A stretch of DNA of 64,000 nt from Flavobacteriaceae bacterium (lineage in GTDB: Bacteria; Bacteroidota; Bacteroidia; Flavobacteriales; Flavobacteriaceae), in the NCBI GenBank assembly GCA_028279515.1, contig JANQNQ010000008.1, positions 62,001 to 126,000 of the forward strand, in the 5' to 3' direction. Made by a program: the position numbers and the translations under genes. Positions 20,207 through 26,933 of this stretch are shown here, piece after piece; position 1 is the first letter of the stretch; each line of letters starts with the position of its first letter. The notes under the pieces are model-generated. The model had not been told where the DNA came from. It saw only the letters and a program-made list of their open reading frames with translations, and made no database searches.

Positions 20207-21226
20207 TTATAAGGCAGATTTGAACTGCTCTAAGAAACGAATGTCGTTTTCACTGAGCATACGGATATCTGGAATCTGATGTAATAACAAGGCGATACGG
20301 TCGATTCCCATACCGAAGGCGAAACCAGAGTACTCTTTTGAGTCGATACCACAGTTTTCGAGTACGTTAGGATCTACCATTCCGCAGCCCATGATCTCGA
20401 GCCATCCGGTACCTTTTGTAATTCTATAGTCTACTTCGTTGTTGAGTCCCCAATACACATCTACCTCAGCACTTGGCTCTGTAAATGGGAAATAGGAGGG
20501 ACGCAAACGAATCTTCGATTTTCCGAACATTTCGGTAGTGAAGTATTGCAGCGTTTGCTTTAGATCGGCAAACGAAACGTCTTTATCAATATACAAGCCT
20601 TCCACTTGGTGAAAGAAACAGTGAGAGCGCGCTGAGATGGCTTCGTTTCTGTATACTCTACCAGGAGAGATCGTACGGATCGGTGGTTTGTTGTTTTCCA
20701 TATAACGCACCTGTACCGAAGAGGTATGCGTGCGCAACAAGATATCGGGATCAGTTTGAATAAAGAAGGTATCCTGCATATCACGCGCTGGGTGATATTC
20801 GGGAAGGTTCAAGGCGGTGAAGTTGTGCCAATCGTCTTCCATTTCTGGACCTTCTGATACGTTAAATCCAATGCGCGAAAAGATATCGATGATCTGATTC
20901 TTCACCAATGAGATCGGATGACGCGCACCTAGCGAAATTGGTTCGCCCGGACGGGTCAAGTCTCCGAATTGTCCTTTTTCTTCTACCTTGTCCTCTAGTT
21001 CTTCCTTTAGTTGATTGACTTTTTCTTCAGCCGTTTTTTTCAACGCATTGATCGTCTGGCCAAAGTCTTTCTTCATCTCCTTCGGAACGTTTCTGAATTC
21101 AGCAAAGAAATCATTCAGTAAGCCTTTTTTTCCTAAATACTTGATTCGGAATTCTTCGACAGCCTCTTTGGTTTCTGCTGTAAATTGTTCTACTTCAGCG
21201 ATGTGTTCTTTTATCTTGTCAATCAT
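20207..21226 (-). CDS. pheS: Phenylalanyl-tRNA synthetase alpha subunit
   Basis: The catalytic subunit of the alpha2-beta2 enzyme that charges tRNA-Phe. The in-frame ORF reaches 21298, but the Met at 21226 (MIDKIKEHI) gives the normal 339-aa protein. The N-terminal coiled coil (about 1-85) is the tRNA-binding arm. Class II motifs follow: motif 2 around RVYRNEAISARSHCFFHQVEG and motif 3 at AFGMGIDRIALLLH. Substrate-pocket elements RTHTSSVQ are also present. The beta subunit gene pheT is not in the window, which is common where pheS and pheT are separated. Confidence 0.97.
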   Translation of the reverse strand: MIDKIKEHIAEVEQFTAETKEAVEEFRIKYLGKKGLLNDFFAEFRNVPKEMKKDFGQTINALKKTAEEKVNQLKEELEDKVEEKGQFGDLTRPGEPISLGARHPISLVKNQIIDIFSRIGFNVSEGPEMEDDWHNFTALNLPEYHPARDMQDTFFIQTDPDILLRTHTSSVQVRYMENNKPPIRTISPGRVYRNEAISARSHCFFHQVEGLYIDKDVSFADLKQTLQYFTTEMFGKSKIRLRPSYFPFTEPSAEVDVYWGLNNEVDYRITKGTGWLEIMGCGMVDPNVLENCGIDSKEYSGFAFGMGIDRIALLLHQIPDIRMLSENDIRFLEQFKSAL

Positions 21227-21322
21227 CTCAACTTCAATTAAGAGCGCAAATTTAGGTATTTTACTCGATAATCGAGAGTAAAATGCTCTAAAGCGCACTG
21301 CGGAATGCTAAATTTGTTTTCC

Positions 21323-21679
21323 TTAGTCTATAAACTCTTTTTCTAAGAAATACTGTACAATGGCCTCTTTCATCAAAACGCTCTGTTCGCCAGCCTTTAA
21401 GGGAGGAAGCTGTTCTTTTACCTTGTAATGGGGCCAACCGTCATCATCGAAGAAGTCAAATTCGTAATAACCAAAAGGTTCAAGCAGACGACAAATGGCA
21501 ATGTGCATCAGATTTACCTTCTCGTCTTTTTTAAACTTTCTGTGAAGTTGCCCTAATTCTTGCACTCCGATCAAATAGATCACGGCGTCTAGTTCAAGTG
21601 TATCTCCGTCTGCGAATTGGGCTGATAATTTATGTACGACGCTCTCCCAGCGTTCTTTGAGTTGTTCGTCTCTTGCCAT
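21323..21679 (-). CDS. Conserved hypothetical protein, 118 aa
   Basis: A small soluble protein, with no signal peptide, and I recognise no named domain. It is helical at the N terminus (RDEQLKERWESVVHKLSAQF). It has a YLIGVQELG block and an acidic, aromatic patch YYEFDFFDDDGWPHY near residue 75. The start ATG follows directly after a hairpin that ends the upstream operon and carries a TACCTTTG promoter-like box. It lies about 95 bp upstream of the pheS start on the same strand, so it may be read together with pheS. Confidence 0.75.
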   Translation of the reverse strand: MARDEQLKERWESVVHKLSAQFADGDTLELDAVIYLIGVQELGQLHRKFKKDEKVNLMHIAICRLLEPFGYYEFDFFDDDGWPHYKVKEQLPPLKAGEQSVLMKEAIVQYFLEKEFID

Positions 21680-21681
21680 AT

Positions 21682-21714
21682 AAAAAATTAAGCGCTACAA
21701 AGGTAGCGCTTAAT
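21682..21714 (-). terminator. Terminator of the ATP-grasp/transglutaminase/barrel operon
   Basis: A perfect 12-bp stem, ATTAAGCGCTAC with GTAGCGCTTAAT, with a 4-nt loop, followed on the minus strand by at least five T. The same hairpin contains TACCTTTG, an exact TAnnTTTG box, so it may also serve as the promoter -7 element of the 118-aa gene starting at 21679. Confidence 0.8.
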
Positions 21715-21756
21715 CAACAGAGGTAGGCAGGGGGTGGGAGAAAAATTGCTATTATT

Positions 21757-22887
21757 CTAAAACTCCCATTTAATACCAAGTCCAGCGTATTGATGTCGAT
21801 ACCCTCTAAAAGATCGGGCAGCGAGATCAGTATAATTGGTACTGCGTACTCTGCTATAGATATTTGCGGTAATGAAAAGATGGTCGTTGAGTTGATGCTC
21901 GGCATCAAGCGTAAATTCGGCATATTGATATTGGATCTTTTCGCCAATGGCTTCTTCACTGTCTCGTGCTTCAAGAGATGCATAGTTTCGGGTTACAAAC
22001 GAGAAAGCGGTTCGAACTTTTGTTTTGTCATTGTCGTATTTGAGCCCTAGTTTGGGTCCGTACATGGTAAATCCTGATTGATTGTTGTTGTTATTGTCAA
22101 TACGCACATAGTACAGAAAACTTGGTTCGACTTCTAACGTTTTGCTCAGTGGCAACTCGTAAAATGCATTGGCTCTCACATAATCCCAATCACGTTTTCC
22201 TTCAACAATGACATCAGAAGCATTGAAGGTATCGTAGTTTCGCTTCTTCACATAAGCTGAAAGTCCGTAGCGGTGTTCGAGTCCGTTTGACTCAAACTCT
22301 TGTGCGGTCTTTACCAACAACCCAAACTCGTTGAACTGCAGATCTCGGGAGCCAAAGGCATCAAAATCCTTGAAATTATAAAAGGCTTCGACCGAGGTCT
22401 CATTATTTGCAAAGGGACTAAATTCAACGCCTCCACTTAGTCCGAAATTGGTATATCCCAATGGGTTTACCAGAATGTCCTGCGCACCATCCAGTCCCTT
22501 TCTGTTCATTCTTTTAATGCCGCCTTCTAGCAGCAACTTTGTATTCCTATTGAACTTGTAATCATATTTGGCGGTTGCGTTAAGCTGCCAATAACTGTCT
22601 TCTGTGCTTTCATAGAAAACTCTTGCTCTTGGGGTGATAGAGAAACGTATTCTGTTTTGATTCCATTTATAACGATAATCATAGTCTACGGTCACATCTT
22701 GGTACAAACTGCTTGAGATGAGATCGTCTTCTGTGAGTAGGTCTCCATTCTGTGAAATTTGTCTTGGACTTTTAAAATAGTTGTATTCATATCCGCCTTG
22801 TGTTTCGGCGTCTAGCTGATGTTTGCTTTGTGCTATTGCGAAAGAGGAAATAAAGAGGGTTACTAAAGTGATTGCTATTATTCTCAT
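21757..22887 (-). CDS. Predicted outer-membrane beta-barrel protein
   Basis: 376 aa with a signal peptide (MRIIAITLVTLFISSFAIAQ). The mature part is made of alternating amphipathic strands with Tyr/Phe girdles (for example TVDYDYRYKWNQNRIRFSI and FGLSGGVEFSP) and ends in KWEF, the C-terminal aromatic expected of outer-membrane barrels. No plug or TonB box is seen. It is the third gene of an operon with the ATP-grasp ligase (15 bp upstream) and the transglutaminase-membrane protein, and is followed by a perfect terminator. The context suggests an outer-membrane partner for whatever the two enzymes make or modify. Function unknown. Confidence 0.8.
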   Translation of the reverse strand: MRIIAITLVTLFISSFAIAQSKHQLDAETQGGYEYNYFKSPRQISQNGDLLTEDDLISSSLYQDVTVDYDYRYKWNQNRIRFSITPRARVFYESTEDSYWQLNATAKYDYKFNRNTKLLLEGGIKRMNRKGLDGAQDILVNPLGYTNFGLSGGVEFSPFANNETSVEAFYNFKDFDAFGSRDLQFNEFGLLVKTAQEFESNGLEHRYGLSAYVKKRNYDTFNASDVIVEGKRDWDYVRANAFYELPLSKTLEVEPSFLYYVRIDNNNNNQSGFTMYGPKLGLKYDNDKTKVRTAFSFVTRNYASLEARDSEEAIGEKIQYQYAEFTLDAEHQLNDHLFITANIYSRVRSTNYTDLAARSFRGYRHQYAGLGIKWEF

Positions 22888-22902
22888 CTGTCTTTTTTGA
22901 TT

Positions 22903-23796
22903 TTACTTTTCGTGTTGTTTTATTGATTTGATTGCGTTTTCGAGTCCGCATTTGTTAACTAATTGTATTCCGAGGCCTGGGCGTACATTTACTTCCATGA
23001 TCTGTGGCCCTTTGTGTTGATCGATGACGACATCTATTCCCAAATATTCAAGCGGAAAGGCCTTGGATGTATCGACACATAGCTTCAAGATCTCATCCCA
23101 ATAGGGAATCTCTCGACCGTTTACTTTGTTGGGGTTATCTGGATGATGTTCCATGTATCGTTTTCCGTCATAGACTTGGGTCAGTGTCCCTTTGTTCATG
23201 TCTACGCCGATTCCAACACCGTTTTGATGTAGGTTTGCTTTTCCGTCAGAGATTGAAGTAGGCATTCGCAGCATGGCCATTACGGGTCGATGTTTTAAGG
23301 TGATGACCCTAAAATCTGGTACGCCTTCGTCATAGATCTGTGCAAAGAACTCATGAGGTACAATCAGTTCTTCGATCAAGCAGCTGTCGTTTGAACTCAT
23401 GGAAAACAGCCCAGAAATGATGCTGGTAATGTGATAGAATATGCGTGATTCAGAAACCACCTTTCCGCCAGTGGTCCAATTTCCGTGTGCATCTTTTTTA
23501 AGTATTTTGATTCCGTCACCTCCACAACCATTCGCAGGTTTGATGGCCATCGCATTGTATTTCTCACACTCTTTCCACTTCTTCTTGATGTCGCTCACTT
23601 TAGTAATGACCGCATAGGTGGCCGCACAGGCAATATCGTGATGATGCAATATCTCTTTGGCTTTTACTTTATCGTCAGCCAATTGATAGTCTTTGGGCTG
23701 ATTGTGAGGATAGATCAAGGAGATATTTCTTTTGTTGAGTCCCATGACTCCTTTGGGGTTTTTTATGTTGAAAATTTTCTGAAGCATCTTATGCAT
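22903..23796 (-). CDS. RimK-related ATP-grasp amide ligase (alpha-L-glutamate ligase homologue)
   Basis: A predicted cytoplasmic ATP-grasp enzyme that joins a carboxylate to an amine through an acyl phosphate, 297 aa. Visible blocks: GVMGLNKRN near the N terminus; YQLADDKVKAKEIL; the ATP-binding loop around IKPANGCGGDGI; EELIVPHEF; PDFRVI; ANLHQNGVGIGVD; and the metal-binding C-terminal block YLGIDVVID...IMEVNVRPG. This pattern fits the family annotated as alpha-L-glutamate ligase-like (TIGR02291). It overlaps the upstream transglutaminase gene by 8 bp, and this pairing is known for the family. The substrate is not known; glutamate addition is only an inference from RimK. Confidence 0.88.
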   Translation of the reverse strand: MHKMLQKIFNIKNPKGVMGLNKRNISLIYPHNQPKDYQLADDKVKAKEILHHHDIACAATYAVITKVSDIKKKWKECEKYNAMAIKPANGCGGDGIKILKKDAHGNWTTGGKVVSESRIFYHITSIISGLFSMSSNDSCLIEELIVPHEFFAQIYDEGVPDFRVITLKHRPVMAMLRMPTSISDGKANLHQNGVGIGVDMNKGTLTQVYDGKRYMEHHPDNPNKVNGREIPYWDEILKLCVDTSKAFPLEYLGIDVVIDQHKGPQIMEVNVRPGLGIQLVNKCGLENAIKSIKQHEK

Positions 23797-25366
23797 TCTT
23801 TAGGGTTAATAGGGGTCTAAATCTTATTAGTTCGGTCCAACGCAATCCTATATATCTCCCCATCATCATCGCCAAGGCTACCAGGATCAACAATAACTCT
23901 GGAAAAACGATAATGATCGATGGTAGCCATTGGCTTGACAACATGAAGTAACAAAAGCTAACTGCTATCAACGTTTGCAATAGGGTTGCAGAAGCCTTTT
24001 GAAATCCATCTTCGATGATGAGGGTTGAAAATCGTTCGGCAGAAACCGTTAAAATGATCGTTGGGAAAAAGGTTAGCGTAGTTAACCATGGCAGGTTGGC
24101 CATTGTCCCAATGTACGACCCAACGACCATTACTAGGACCATCAGGGTAAGGGAGATTACTAGTTTTGGCGTATGTAATAGCCCTAGTTTAGTAAACGGT
24201 TTCGAAACGATTCCAACAAAAAGAATCAAGAAAACAAATAACAACATTCCGGTCACGAACCCTGTTTCGATAAGAGAAAAGGCGATCAGCACGGGTAAAA
24301 ACACCCCAAAGGTCTTTAACCCAACCACATTCCTTAAGAATGCCACCAGTAACCCTCCAATCGGCAGCATCAAAAGCAACGTCAAGGCTTGCATCGAGAT
24401 CACCCTTTTCTCTATCAATCCCCATAGCGACACAGCAGAGATCTCTTGGAACTCGCTGGCCCCTATGTTCAAGAAAGGAATGTTATTTTGTTTGTGTATT
24501 TCATAGGTATAGTCAAAATGTATGCCTAGGGTATGAGTGACCAAGAATTCATCTCCTTCATAAATCTCAAGGTAATTGGGGGGCAAAGAGGCGAAATGGC
24601 CATTAAGACCGTCAAACGGAATCCATTGGTCATTGATACTGATCTCTCCCCAGGCATGTGAGGTTCTCTTATTAGCTTCTTCAAGGATGATTCCTCCTTT
24701 GATTCGTGCAGGATATCCAAGGTTTCTGGCCAAGGCAACCAACAACCTACTTTTACCATTACAAGAAGCCCTATTTTGTTCCAAAACGGTAACGGCGTCA
24801 GTAAGTGTAATGATTGGCGCCGAAGGAATGGAGTAGACGAAGTCAAAAATCGCTTTGACCGTCTCTTGGTCATTTTTAGCCGACGCTTTCAATGTTTTCG
24901 CTATTTTTTCAATGGCGGGGTCTTGCGACTGAATGTATTTTGAAGGTGCTAAAAAAGATTGAAGTTCTATCGTACTTGAAGAAAAATCCTCTGGTAGCTT
25001 ATATTGTTTCGATTTTCCTTCGAACGTGAATCGAAAATCTACTTGCTCGTAGTGGTTTTTTTGAGTGCTGGTCCATACACCTTTTATATTAGTTCCAACG
25101 GGAGTTTTTTTGAACTTAATTCCATTACTCACCTCTGAAGTGACTGCACTGATACGCTGTCTTTTATTGTTTTTAGGAAGAAATGCCTTAACGACGGTTT
25201 TCCCTTCATTGGTCTTATAGAAATAACGATAGGTCACCTCATACCTTTCTTCAGCAAAGAAGTTATCCATATGATTTCTCAACGGAATCATTTTCAGGGT
25301 TAAAGAGGCTATTCCAATAAGTAGGATCGTGGCTACGATATAACGAAATTTGTTACGCTGGTTCAT
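23789..25366 (-). CDS. Transglutaminase-like domain fused to a multi-helix membrane domain
   Basis: 525 aa. A TM helix at about 8-28 is followed by a periplasmic part with an N-terminal beta domain (about 40-125) and a transglutaminase-like core (about 145-265), then about seven TM helices (from about 325 to 503). This matches the family named 'inactive transglutaminase fused to 7TM' (PF14400/PF14402). Here, however, Cys202 (RASCNGKSR), His237 (SHAWGEI) and Asp252 (IPFDGLNG) form what looks like an intact Cys-His-Asp triad. It is the first gene of the operon and overlaps the ATP-grasp gene by 8 bp, so it probably acts on the ligase product or its acceptor in the periplasm. Confidence 0.88.
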   Translation of the reverse strand: MNQRNKFRYIVATILLIGIASLTLKMIPLRNHMDNFFAEERYEVTYRYFYKTNEGKTVVKAFLPKNNKRQRISAVTSEVSNGIKFKKTPVGTNIKGVWTSTQKNHYEQVDFRFTFEGKSKQYKLPEDFSSSTIELQSFLAPSKYIQSQDPAIEKIAKTLKASAKNDQETVKAIFDFVYSIPSAPIITLTDAVTVLEQNRASCNGKSRLLVALARNLGYPARIKGGIILEEANKRTSHAWGEISINDQWIPFDGLNGHFASLPPNYLEIYEGDEFLVTHTLGIHFDYTYEIHKQNNIPFLNIGASEFQEISAVSLWGLIEKRVISMQALTLLLMLPIGGLLVAFLRNVVGLKTFGVFLPVLIAFSLIETGFVTGMLLFVFLILFVGIVSKPFTKLGLLHTPKLVISLTLMVLVMVVGSYIGTMANLPWLTTLTFFPTIILTVSAERFSTLIIEDGFQKASATLLQTLIAVSFCYFMLSSQWLPSIIIVFPELLLILVALAMMMGRYIGLRWTELIRFRPLLTLKNA

Positions 25367-25410
25367 GAGAATTTTTCTATTTTTGGGTATAGAACAGGTA
25401 ATTGAATTTT

Positions 25411-25429
25411 TACCCTACCCCCCTCCCTT
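25411..25429 (+). repeat. C-rich arm of a long-range inverted repeat before the ECF sigma gene
   Basis: TACCCTACCCCCCTCCCTT lies 16 bp before the sigma start. It is complementary, apart from two single-base bulges, to the G-rich arm at 25957-25973 just after the gene. Such low-complexity C and G tracts are striking in an AT-rich intergenic background. Confidence 0.8.
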
Positions 25430-25445
25430 AAAAAAATCACATTTA

Positions 25446-25958
25446 ATGAAGAACTCCCCCGAATCTATATGTGAAGAGTCTGTCTTCAATCGATGTTTCA
25501 GTCTAAATGCCGAGGGGCTTCGCAACTACCTCTACTACCAATGTGGTGACATGCAGCAGGCAGAAGACTTGATGCAGGATGCTTTTATTAAACTTTGGAA
25601 CAATTGTAAAAAAGTGCTGGTCGAAAAGGCCAAGAGTTTTCTGTTTACGGTGGCCAAGAATGCGTTCTATAATCAAGTAGCACATAAAAAAGTAGTGCTG
25701 GCATATGAAAAAGCGCCACATCGAACAGCCGATCACGAAACCCCCGAATACAAGATCGAAGAAGAAGAATTCATGGAGAAGCTTCAGACTGCCATCGACG
25801 CCCTCCCAGAGGGTCAGCGCGAAGTGTTTCTACTTAATAGAATAGATAAAAAAACCTATAAGGAAATTGCCGAAATGTTAGGCGTATCGCAGAAAGCGGT
25901 TGAAAAAAGAATGCATAAAGCGCTGGTAAAAATGCGCAAGACTATAAAAAATATTTAA
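25446..25958 (+). CDS. ECF RNA polymerase sigma factor (FecI-like)
   Basis: A 170-aa sigma-70 family protein with only regions 2 and 4. The ATG at 25446 (MKNSPES) is preferred to the upstream ATG at 25350, because translation from there would run through the C-rich tract (LPYPPP) and give a non-sigma N terminus. Region 2 includes DMQQAEDLMQDAFIKLWNN. Region 4 includes LPEGQREVFLLNRIDKKTYKEIAEMLGVSQKAVEKRMHKAL in blocks. It is followed by fecR and an STN-domain TonB receptor, so it is the regulator of a cell-surface signalling locus and should direct transcription of the receptor gene when released by FecR. Confidence 0.94.
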   Translation: MKNSPESICEESVFNRCFSLNAEGLRNYLYYQCGDMQQAEDLMQDAFIKLWNNCKKVLVEKAKSFLFTVAKNAFYNQVAHKKVVLAYEKAPHRTADHETPEYKIEEEEFMEKLQTAIDALPEGQREVFLLNRIDKKTYKEIAEMLGVSQKAVEKRMHKALVKMRKTIKNI

Positions 25959-25973
25959 GGAGGGGGTAGGGTA
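25957..25973 (+). repeat. G-rich arm of the inverted repeat after the ECF sigma gene
   Basis: AAGGAGGGGGTAGGGTA starts inside the sigma stop codon and is complementary to the C-rich arm at 25411-25429. It contains a Shine-Dalgarno-like AAGGAGG, unusual for this phylum, followed 11 bp later by a three-codon ORF (ATG AAT CCC TAG, 25975-25986) ahead of fecR. A role in coupling sigma and anti-sigma synthesis is conceivable. Confidence 0.75.
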
Positions 25974-26000
25974 AATGAATCCCTAGCTGTTTCAACAATA

Positions 26001-26918
26001 ATGCATAAGATCATGTTTGAAGAAAGAGATGATACCATATTAGCCAGATGGCTCGACGGAAGGTTAACTCCCGAAGAACGCGCTGATTTCGAAAAATCGC
26101 CCGAGTTCGAGGAGTATCAGGCTATGGTTAAAGGTATGGCTCGTTTTAAGAAGCCCGATTTTGATGGTGAGTCTCTTTTGCAACAGCTACATGATAAAAT
26201 TCAACAACCCCAAAAGCGAAAGGTAATTGCCCTAAGGCCATTGCTTTATGTGGCAGCTGTGGCTGCCTCTATCGTTTTGATCGCTGGGCTTTTCTTTAAT
26301 GAAGTAACCTACACAACCGGTGTGGGTGAACAACTGGCAGTTGTACTTCCAGATGGCTCAGAAGTACAATTGAATGCACAATCTTCTTTGACGAGAAAGC
26401 GTTTCTTTTGGAACAATGACAAAGTAGTGACCCTTAGTGGAGAAGGGTTATTTGATGTAGAAAAAGGAGATGGTTTTTCGGTGGAAACTAATGCCGGAGT
26501 TGTTTCGGTTTTGGGAACATCATTCAATGTGCGTACGAGAAAAGATCGTTTTTCACTGGCTTGCTACGAAGGAAAGGTTCAGTTTGAAACTACCAGCCAA
26601 AAGGAAATCTTGGTGCAAGGCGAGGGATTGAAGTTGGTACAAGGTCAAGTTGAAAGAACATCTATTTTAGGTAGCGTTCCTGATTGGACTCAAGGTCGAA
26701 GTGATTTCGAGAATGCCCCTTTACAGCAGGTGCTTGAAGAATTGTCGCTTCAATACGGAATCGAATTTTCAACTAATGACATTGACCTTTCTAGGCATTT
26801 CACCGGAAGCTTTGTACACAATGATCTGACAATAGCACTGCAAACGGTGCTTACCCCAATGAGTATTAACTATGAAATCTTAGATAATCAAAAAACGGTC
26901 GTACTGCGATCTCCCTAA
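26001..26918 (+). CDS. FecR-family anti-sigma factor
   Basis: A 305-aa inner-membrane signalling protein. It has a cytoplasmic N-terminal sigma-binding region (about 1-75, with RWLDGRLTPEERADFE), one TM helix (about 76-97), a periplasmic FecR domain (TTGVGEQLAVVLPDGSEVQLN) and a C-terminal DUF4974-like domain (DFENAPLQQVLEELSLQYG), which in the family contacts the receptor. It senses the state of the TonB receptor and controls the ECF sigma encoded just upstream. A second Met at 26013 is an alternative start. The 12-15 bp gap to the receptor gene supports one operon. Confidence 0.93.
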   Translation: MHKIMFEERDDTILARWLDGRLTPEERADFEKSPEFEEYQAMVKGMARFKKPDFDGESLLQQLHDKIQQPQKRKVIALRPLLYVAAVAASIVLIAGLFFNEVTYTTGVGEQLAVVLPDGSEVQLNAQSSLTRKRFFWNNDKVVTLSGEGLFDVEKGDGFSVETNAGVVSVLGTSFNVRTRKDRFSLACYEGKVQFETTSQKEILVQGEGLKLVQGQVERTSILGSVPDWTQGRSDFENAPLQQVLEELSLQYGIEFSTNDIDLSRHFTGSFVHNDLTIALQTVLTPMSINYEILDNQKTVVLRSP

Positions 26919-26933
26919 ACAAACAACACTTTG

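Noticed and set aside
24015-24506. 163-codon plus-strand ORF over the transglutaminase-membrane gene
   Set aside because: Antisense to the TM region of a recognised family; no start context or motif.
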